Source of the DNA: Mytilus edulis
Taxonomy: Eukaryota > Mollusca > Bivalvia > Mytilida > Mytilidae
Direction of reading: 5' to 3'
Length of the DNA stretch: 64,000 nucleotides
NCBI RefSeq assembly: GCF_963676685.1
Contig: NC_092346.1
Coordinates: 94,663,917-94,727,916 of the forward strand
Of the stretch, positions 59,801 to 64,000 are shown piece by piece. Every line of letters begins with the position of its first letter. The first letter of the stretch is position 1. Both the position numbers and the translations under genes were made by a program. Below the pieces are notes generated by a model, which ran no database searches, had not been told where the DNA came from, and worked only from the letters and a program-made list of their open reading frames with translations.

Positions 59801-62800
59801 CCTCATGTTTGACATAAGTTTTTTGTCCAGTGTCTGTTCTAAAAACTTGGGACTGACTTGATGTAAAGATCCCTGAAAAATCAATCATACTTGTTATTCT
59901 ATTCTAATAGCTGTATAGGCATCTTACCAAATACTGGAATGTGTTGGCCAATAGTACAGAAAATCAAAAGAAATTTATTCTTCATTAAATAAAGTCCAAC
60001 ATTTTTGTGATGTAACATATATAACATAACAATTTTCATTTCAATTTAGAACATGCACATTAAAGGGAGATAAGCATAAAAGTTTGATAAACCTGCAGGT
60101 CTTTGGGAAAAAGTGAATCCTAATCTGTGTTGACAAGTTTGGGTGTGATAAAGTTGATTTTTTATAGGTCTAATGTGAGGTTTATTAAAGAGCTTTACTA
60201 ACCAGTAAAGTTGCAGCTTCCACTCTGACTTTCATTGATATATCGTTCATCATATTACAGATCTTGGCAAAACCATCGTCAACAAGTCTGATTTCATCAT
60301 CAGACTCTGGAACTGGCACCGTACTTAAATATAAAGATAACACTCTAAATCATGTTCACTATGCTTAAATGTCTCAAATGAAATCAATGCATGTCTAGCA
60401 GGAAATAAATTACAAATAATCAAAAACACCATTCTTGAAAGTTATGCTTATACACATGGACATCTCATATGTATTTAATATGTATTGCTTGAAATGGACA
60501 TATATAGAATAAAAGAACACTCACTGTACATGTATGTATGTTGTTAGTGCTATCAAAAGTAGAGACAAAGCATGGAAAATATTGTTCAGATTGCATTTTT
60601 TTTTAGATGTTTCACAAGATTCAACTATTTTATAACTTCTATCTCAATAAGTTTTAAAAAGATGAAATGCATTAAATAAATGATGACCTTTCTGGATAGA
60701 GATGACATAAAATCCACATCAGTTTGACAGCAGCTGTTCTCACATCCTCATAATCATCTGTTAAAGCCTTACATGTACGATCATATACAGATAAATCTAT
60801 AGACTGGCCTCGCTGGTGTAACTGTTGCTACAAATAGTAAAAAATGTCAGTGTTAAATCTTACAACTACTGTGTAACAAATAACATTCTATGTACATGAT
60901 GTAAAATACTTTAAATTCAATTTCAAATAAAAACTATGCTTTTTTTCCACCCTTGTTGAATAAGGAGAAATACTTTAACAAGTCCCAAGTGCTCATATTT
61001 TTGTAAAATCAAACAAGAATGTGTCCAAAGTACACGGATGCCCCACTTGCACTATCCTTTTCCATGTTCCATGGACTGTAAAAATTGGATAATAATCTAA
61101 TTTGGCATTAAAATTAGAAAGATTATATTATAAGCAACATATGTAATAAGTTTCAAGTTGATTGGACTTCAATTTTATCAAAAACTACCTTGACCAAAAA
61201 CTTTAACCTGAAACTCCTACTTTCATTTTCTATGTTCAGTGGACCATGAAATTGGGGTCAAAAGTGTAATTGGGCTTTAAAATAAGAAAGATCATATCAT
61301 AAGCAACAATTGTACTAAGTTTCAATTTGATTGGACTTCAACTTCATCAAAAACTACCTTGACCAAAAACTTTAACCTGAAGTCGGACGAACGAACGGAT
61401 GGACGGATGGACGAACGAACGGAGCCACAGACCAGAAAACATAATGCCCCGCTACTATCGTAGGTGGGGCATAAAAATATGAATGAACTAAGCAAAATTA
61501 ACACATTTAAGGAATAAAAATAAAGTTTTTATATGCACATGTACATAAACATTGGCCACAGGAAAAAAACAAGTAACAGTAGTTTATAAGCATCTTTATT
61601 CACATGGAATGGCTTCAACTATTGTATTTCATTTTAGTAAGCCATAGGGCATGTTGGGATAGTTGAATTTATATATGTAATTATTCTTAAACTAGACATG
61701 GTGTTTGTTTACACTTTGGTCAGGTTGTTGTCTCTTTGACACATTCCCCATTTCCATTCTCTATTTAAGAAATAATTCATGGGGCTTGAATATATCGTGA
61801 TTTTACCACGGGTTGGCCCTTTATGACAAATATTTTACCCCTGAGCGATAGCGAGGGGTAAAATATCGGCATAAAGGGACAACCCGTGGTAAAATCTAGA
61901 TATATTCAAGCCCCCATGAATTATTTCGATTCTGATAGGACACATACGGCAATTCTTTTGGATCGAAGCGCTCTAGGTGTAGGCAAATATTTGCCGTTCC
62001 CATAAATAAACGCACTATTAAACTAGCGTAAAAGAACGGAGCAAACTGCATTAGTGACATGCTTAAACTATTTAAAATAATGTATTTAGACAGTTTTGGA
62101 TGAATTTGAATGATAATTTATTTATATGTCTTATATGATGTACAATAAAGGGCTTTTGCCACATTTTAGCATCATTTGTGTATGTTTCCTTGTGATGATT
62201 TTCGGATTCACAAGCGTGTATTTTCCCGTAAAATGCTTACATTCTAACGTCATTGTTCTATGACGTCGGGTATCTCATTCATAAAAAAGCATATGACGTG
62301 GGAGTACAATCGGAACAGCACTGGCAATATATTCATATTTTACCACGGGTGTGTACTCAAAGCGTTTGAAGGACGTCATGTTAGAATTTATGGTATAAAC
62401 ACTGAGCCATCTGAGAGGAAAAAAAAGAATTGGCTATATTGATTTATCTCTTTGAGGAATAATAGGTACTTAAAATAAAAGAGTATAAAAGTTAATATAA
62501 TATACCACAGCTCTGAAGGCACTAGACCTAACTCTGGGGTCCTGGTCTTGTGTAAATGATATTAATAGTGTTTGTACAGATATATGTTCTTCTGATTGGT
62601 CAGTATCTTTAGAAATGGTATCCTGAGATCCAACAGCACCAATCAAATTTAAACAGCTAGATCTTACTACATGTTGTGTATGTTTTGAGTGCTGAAACAA
62701 AGAACATGACTATACTGTTATTATCACTGCTTATGACCATGATGACAAAAATCATTTTAAGTTTGACAGTTATTATCACTGCTTATGACCATGACAAAAA

Positions 62801-63572
62801 TCATTTTAAGCTTGACAATGTATTTTTTGTATTGCATTATAGAAGAGTGGTTGTAGGTTCTCATCCCCTATGGATATTACTAACCCCCTATGAATCTGTA
62901 GGGGGTCAGTAATTAACCGTATAACAAATTTATCACTTGCAGGACTTTTCCTGCTGAGTTTTGCAGAAAAATAAACAATGAAACCCAACAACATCAATAG
63001 ATGACGTCATCATTAACAGTAGACGTGACGTCATGAACCCTCTCTGAAATTTACTAACCCCCAATGGATCCATAGGGGATCACCGGGGTGTGATAATGAT
63101 TTTAATTCTGTTTTAAAATGCATGGATATACTGAATCTCTGATGAAAATTACATACATATACTTTAATTGTGAGTAAAAGTTTGAGATGCCTTAACTGGA
63201 CATAAGCATGATAAGAGGACAATAATGTCTTTCAACTTTAAAAAAAGGTAAATATTTGTACTTATAAACAGTGAATCCATATCAAAGGGTGTATATAGAC
63301 CTCACATTTTGCCATTATGTAAAGATTGATGGTGAGTAAAGGAGTGTATATATTTAACATTTATGTCACACTTACAACACCACATACTGACATATAAGCC
63401 AATATCTAAAAATGAATTATTTGTCTTTTTACTGTTAAATTTAATGAATGTAAATACATGTTTACCTCTCTAGCAAGCTGCACTATCTTAAGATGCAGAT
63501 CTCTATTGTCAGGGGCAGATAATCCAACTGTTTGTAAACTTTGTATCAACTGTCCAACAACCTTGTGGGATT
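41731..63572 (-). CDS. INTS4: Integrator complex subunit 4, gene-level entry (N-terminal exons outside window)
   Basis: Eighteen minus-strand exons with GT-AG sites and fully consistent phases give about 830 codons to a TGA stop; animal INTS4 is about 960 residues, so roughly the first 120-130 lie beyond base 64000. Diagnostic stretches include [114 protein letters not shown] and [12 protein letters not shown] repeats fill the N-terminal two-thirds and a C-terminal beta-rich region follows. In other animals INTS4 scaffolds the INTS9-INTS11 endonuclease module, which cleaves snRNA 3' ends and promoter-proximal Pol II transcripts in the nucleus. Average intron length is about 1 kb, filled with repeats. 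Confidence 0.95.
42166..42765. repeat. 35-bp minisatellite, about 17 units
   Basis: Unit ACTCCATAATGACACC then TTTTGACGCCACCCCCTTA, near-perfect, varying mainly at one A/G position (ACACC or ACGCC) and in C-run length. Lies in the last INTS4 intron. Not a CRISPR: there are no unique spacers. Confidence 0.95.
42766..43737. other. INTS4 intron sequence
   Basis: An 86-codon plus ORF overlapping the minisatellite edge (42741-43001) has no recognised domain. Nothing else seen. Confidence 0.3.
43738..43858 (-). CDS. INTS4: INTS4 exon
   Basis: 121 nt, donor CAG|GTAATT. Encodes [20 protein letters not shown], matching human PGRHRLITQVYLSHTAWT. Confidence 0.93.
44244..44541 (-). CDS. INTS4: INTS4 exon
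   Basis: 298 nt, donor AAG|GTATGG. Contains [12 protein letters not shown], equivalent to the conserved NPLRFTSGL at the start of the C-terminal beta domain. Confidence 0.92.
45363..46620 (+). mobile_element. Mollusc dispersed repeat (GAGGCTCTCAAGAGCCTG...GGTGAGCTAAAA), copy 1
   Basis: Starts with palindromic AGGCTCTCAAGAGCCT and ends with a hairpin, AGCTCACTTGACC / GGTCAGGTGAGCT, after GACGGACGACGGACG repeats. Contains two internal subrepeats (about 45420-45900 and 45900-46400). The terminal hairpin followed by CTAA recalls a Helitron 3' end, but that is only a suggestion. Confidence 0.7.
46657..46681 (+). repeat. Poly-C tract (25 C)
   Basis: Uninterrupted C run after CCTCCT. Confidence 0.9.
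46700..47290 (+). repeat. Diverged tandem repeat, about 140 bp, four units
   Basis: The block TAATTTCAGAGANATCCATACA..ACACAAGTTATT..GAAACTAG..ATGCTTNTTTTGG..CCCTTTTNGGCCC recurs at about 46765, 46935, 47070 and 47220. Confidence 0.65.
48004..48194 (-). CDS. INTS4: INTS4 exon
   Basis: 191 nt, donor AAAG|GTATGG. Helical segment with [14 protein letters not shown], corresponding to the HHMRLQAKALQL region of human INTS4. Confidence 0.82.
48342..50215 (+). mobile_element. Mollusc dispersed repeat, copy 2, with internal 502-bp tandem duplication
   Basis: Same ends as 45363-46620 (hairpin AGCTCACTTGTCC / GGACAGGTGAGCT). The segment starting AGATTTTTGTAAAAGATTAC at 49121 repeats at 49623 with very few differences, indicating recent internal duplication. 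Confidence 0.7.
51000..51068 (-). CDS. INTS4: INTS4 exon
   Basis: 69 nt, phase 0 both sides, donor AAG|GTATGT. Weakly conserved linker sequence; supported by splice sites and phase. Confidence 0.7.
51132..51386 (+). mobile_element. Dispersed repeat (GTGTCC..GATGCCCC..GGGCATAAA), copy 1
   Basis: Blocks AATGTGTCCATAGTACAAGG, TTCAGTGGACCGTAAA, ACTAAGTTTCAAGTT, CCTTTAACCTGAAGCAGGAC, GACGGACAGATGAACAGAC and ATTATGCCCACAAATGGTGC. The ATGCCCC / GGGGCAT ends are inverted. Confidence 0.7.
51532..51625 (-). CDS. INTS4: INTS4 exon
   Basis: 94 nt, donor CAG|GTAATA. Encodes D-L-H-K-I-S-E-L and F-L-Q-S-Q-L-L-L, matching the family helix before the C-terminal domain. Confidence 0.85.
51626..53389. other. 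INTS4 intron, no feature
   Basis: AT-rich; no repeat unit shared with the rest of the window and no exon seen. Confidence 0.35.
53390..53532 (-). CDS. INTS4: INTS4 exon
   Basis: 143 nt, donor AA|GTAAGA. Less conserved Ser/Gln-rich segment ending in a helix ([11 protein letters not shown]). Confidence 0.82.
54126..54259 (-). CDS. INTS4: INTS4 exon
   Basis: 134 nt, donor AAG|GTAAGA. Encodes [11 protein letters not shown] and [14 protein letters not shown]. Confidence 0.94.
54876..54991 (-). CDS. INTS4: INTS4 exon
   Basis: 116 nt, donor CAT|GTATCC. Encodes [10 protein letters not shown] and [15 protein letters not shown]. Confidence 0.94.
55472..55755 (+). mobile_element. Dispersed repeat (GTGTCC..GGGCATAAA family), copy 2
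   Basis: Same blocks as 51132-51386, same orientation, in another INTS4 intron. Confidence 0.7.
55962..56104 (-). CDS. INTS4: INTS4 exon
   Basis: 143 nt, donor AA|GTGAGT. Encodes [16 protein letters not shown] and [12 protein letters not shown]. Confidence 0.93.
56560..57110 (-). repeat. Minisatellite of about 46 bp copied from an INTS4 exon end and its splice donor
   Basis: About twelve units follow the exon at 57111-57316 on the minus strand. Each reads (minus) like GATCAGTTGGAAATCATACT then TGGAGTATTACAG|GTAAAAAT, i.e. the last 35 or so coding bases plus the 5' splice site. Units begin near 56562, 56609, 56655, 56700, 56745, 56790, 56837, 56872, 56925, 56970, 57017 and 57063. Most keep a GT at the donor position. 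Reading past the true donor meets an in-frame stop (GTA AAA ATG TGA). Confidence 0.88.
57111..57316 (-). CDS. INTS4: INTS4 exon whose 3' end seeded a minisatellite
   Basis: 206 nt, phase 1 in, 0 out, donor CAG|GTAAAA. Contains [27 protein letters not shown] and [14 protein letters not shown]. The last 35 or so coding bases and the donor are reiterated downstream (56560-57110). Confidence 0.95.
57586..57969. mobile_element. MULE-like MITE with long TIRs and 10-bp target duplication
   Basis: TIRs of about 90 bp starting CAATCTAATTAAAAACCGAT and inverted at the right end; CACAAATTAC flanks both sides (57576-57585 and 57970-57979). Long TIRs with a 9-10-bp duplication suggest Mutator-like. 384 bp, no transposase. 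Confidence 0.75.
57980..59011. other. INTS4 intron, no feature
   Basis: AT-rich; nothing identified. Confidence 0.35.
59012..59186 (-). CDS. INTS4: INTS4 exon
   Basis: 175 nt, phase 0 in, 1 out. Contains [14 protein letters not shown] and [18 protein letters not shown]4 signatures. Confidence 0.95.
59801..59872 (-). CDS. INTS4: INTS4 exon
   Basis: 72 nt, phase 0 both sides, donor AGG|GTAGGT. Encodes G-S-L-H-Q-V-S then [12 protein letters not shown]. Confidence 0.92.
60203..60323 (-). CDS. INTS4: INTS4 exon
   Basis: 121 nt, donor CTG|GTTAGT. Encodes [12 protein letters not shown], highly conserved in INTS4. Confidence 0.92.
60688..60827 (-). CDS. INTS4: INTS4 exon
   Basis: 140 nt, acceptor TTTGTAG, donor AG|GTCATC (weak). 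HEAT repeat [15 protein letters not shown] and L-Y-P-E. Confidence 0.9.
61013..61474 (+). mobile_element. Dispersed repeat (GTGTCC..GGGCATAAA family), copy 3, with internal duplication
   Basis: Same blocks as copies 1 and 2; the TTTCAAGTTGATTGGACTTC..ACCTTGACCAAAAACTTTAACCTG part occurs twice (about 61148 and 61318). Ends GTGGGGCATAAA, inverted relative to ATGCCCCAC near the start. Confidence 0.72.
61718..61766 (+). repeat. Isolated SINE tail
   Basis: GGTTGTTGTCTCTTTGACAC then ATTCCCCATTTCCATTCTC, the same tail as the SINE ending at 39525. Confidence 0.6.
61771..61926. mobile_element. Hairpin MITE
   Basis: AATAATTCATGGGGCTTGAA through TTTTACCACGGGTTG is mirrored by CAACCCGTGGTAAAA through TTCAAGCCCCCATGAATTATT. 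An inner CCCCT...AGGGG hairpin sits at the apex. A related TTTTACCACGGGTGTG stretch lies near 62338. Confidence 0.7.
62506..62691 (-). CDS. INTS4: INTS4 exon
   Basis: 186 nt, phase 0 both sides, donor GTG|GTATAT. HEAT motif [14 protein letters not shown], matching the conserved DPRVR-x-A-A region. Confidence 0.88.
62709..62818 (+). repeat. Two tandem 52-bp units
   Basis: TTATTATCACTGCTTATGAC followed by CATGA(TGA)CAAAAATCATTTTAAG occurs twice. Confidence 0.75.
62850..63090. repeat. Inverted-repeat fragment (CCCCTATGGAT)
   Basis: ATCCCCTATGGATATTACTA at 62861 is inverted relative to CCAATGGATCCATAGGGGAT near 63064; probably a degenerate MITE in an INTS4 intron. Confidence 0.45.
63376..63405 (-). 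CDS. INTS4: INTS4 30-nt microexon
   Basis: Acceptor ATTTTTAG, donor GTT|GTAAGT, phase 0 both sides; encodes [10 protein letters not shown]. It joins the flanking exons in frame. Confidence 0.65.
63466..63572 (-). CDS. INTS4: INTS4 exon (most N-terminal in window)
   Basis: 107 nt, acceptor TTTTAG, donor GAG|GTAAAC, phase 2 nt in, 0 out. HEAT-like helix pair ending KIVQLARE. Confidence 0.8.
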
Positions 63573-63687
63573 CTAAAATGACAACAGAGCTGACTGTATA
63601 AAACACATTTCCTAAAGTTTAATATGAATATATGTATTAAAAAGTAAATATTTCAAAATATTTCTCTCATATATTTAAACAATTGTC

Positions 63688-63772
63688 ACCAAATTGTTTG
63701 TGACTTTTTGTCCTATCAAATTTGCGACTTTATGTCCTGTGACTTTTTGTCCTGTGACTTTCTGTCCGTTTA
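63688..63772 (+). repeat. Short tandem TGTGACTTTTTGTCC repeat
   Basis: Four to five diverged 15-bp units (TGTGACTTTTTGTCC, GCGACTTTATGTCC, TGTGACTTTCTGTCC). Confidence 0.65.
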
Positions 63773-64000
63773 CCAACATACACACACTTATTACATGTAT
63801 ATATTATATCTAAATGTCATAAGAACCAACCATTTATTGACATATGAAACTAGAGGCTCAATGAAAAACATGTAATATCATGAATATGTAAAAATTCTTA
63901 AAATATATAGACAAATTATGACCAGTGATATATCAAAAGCTCAATAGACAAATTATGACCAGCTGTGATATATCAAAAGCTCAAGAGAAAACTAAAAACA

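Overview
The window looks like a bivalve mollusc nuclear genome, most likely a mussel (Mytilus or a close relative). It is AT-rich, its genes have introns with GT-AG splice sites, and coding sequence is sparse among many dispersed repeats. Several repeats carry motifs I associate with Mytilus genomes, such as the block around AGACTCATCAGTGACGCTC. The genus is inferred; the animal assignment is firm from the gene content.

Bases 1-4467 are the 3' portion of an unusual LTR retroelement. It has a Gag ORF with a CCHC zinc knuckle, then a textbook -1 frameshift signal (TTTAAAC directly before the Gag stop, a 6-nt spacer and a stem-loop). The second ORF holds a retropepsin-type aspartic protease, a long polar linker and a complete Tpt1/KptA/TRPT1-type RNA 2'-phosphotransferase with its Arg-His-Arg-Arg catalytic set intact, ending in a basic NLS-like tail. 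There is no reverse transcriptase, RNase H or integrase. A polypurine tract and a 3' LTR follow. An element that makes a Gag-Pro-Tpt1 polyprotein and depends on another element for pol is the main discovery candidate.

Bases 4468-11259 hold inverted-repeat elements and dispersed repeats. Bases 11260-15069 (minus) carry a TNF-superfamily ligand gene: a type II membrane exon, a stalk exon, a tentative exon and a TNF-homology-domain exon. Bases 15070-20800 are repeats: a TA-flanked foldback element, a tandem duplicated repeat and an hAT-like element with a clear target-site duplication.

Bases 20800-28610 contain a local segmental duplication. Both copies keep a short ORF or first exon for a single-pass membrane segment followed by a splice-donor-like site. 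In and around them are a 1.1-kb TIR element, a FLYWCH/MULE transposase relic and a LINE reverse-transcriptase relic; a second LINE relic lies at about 30.8 kb. Two exons with matching phase (33377-33553 and 38026-38276, plus) encode the C-terminal half of a multi-pass membrane protein, possibly DRAM/FRAG1-like. Their intron holds a 3.0-kb TIR transposon. A tRNA-headed SINE lies at 38846-39525.

Bases 41731-63572 (minus) carry 18 exons of Integrator complex subunit 4 (INTS4). Every exon-exon phase agrees, giving about 830 codons to the true stop; the N-terminal exons lie beyond the window. Its introns hold a 35-bp minisatellite, two copies of a 1.3-1.9-kb mollusc repeat, three copies of a roughly 250-460-bp repeat and a MULE-like MITE. 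They also hold a minisatellite built from reiterated copies of an INTS4 exon 3' end with its splice donor.

The genes are not functionally linked: the TNF ligand would act in innate signalling, INTS4 in snRNA 3' processing and transcription termination, and the retroelement is an insertion.
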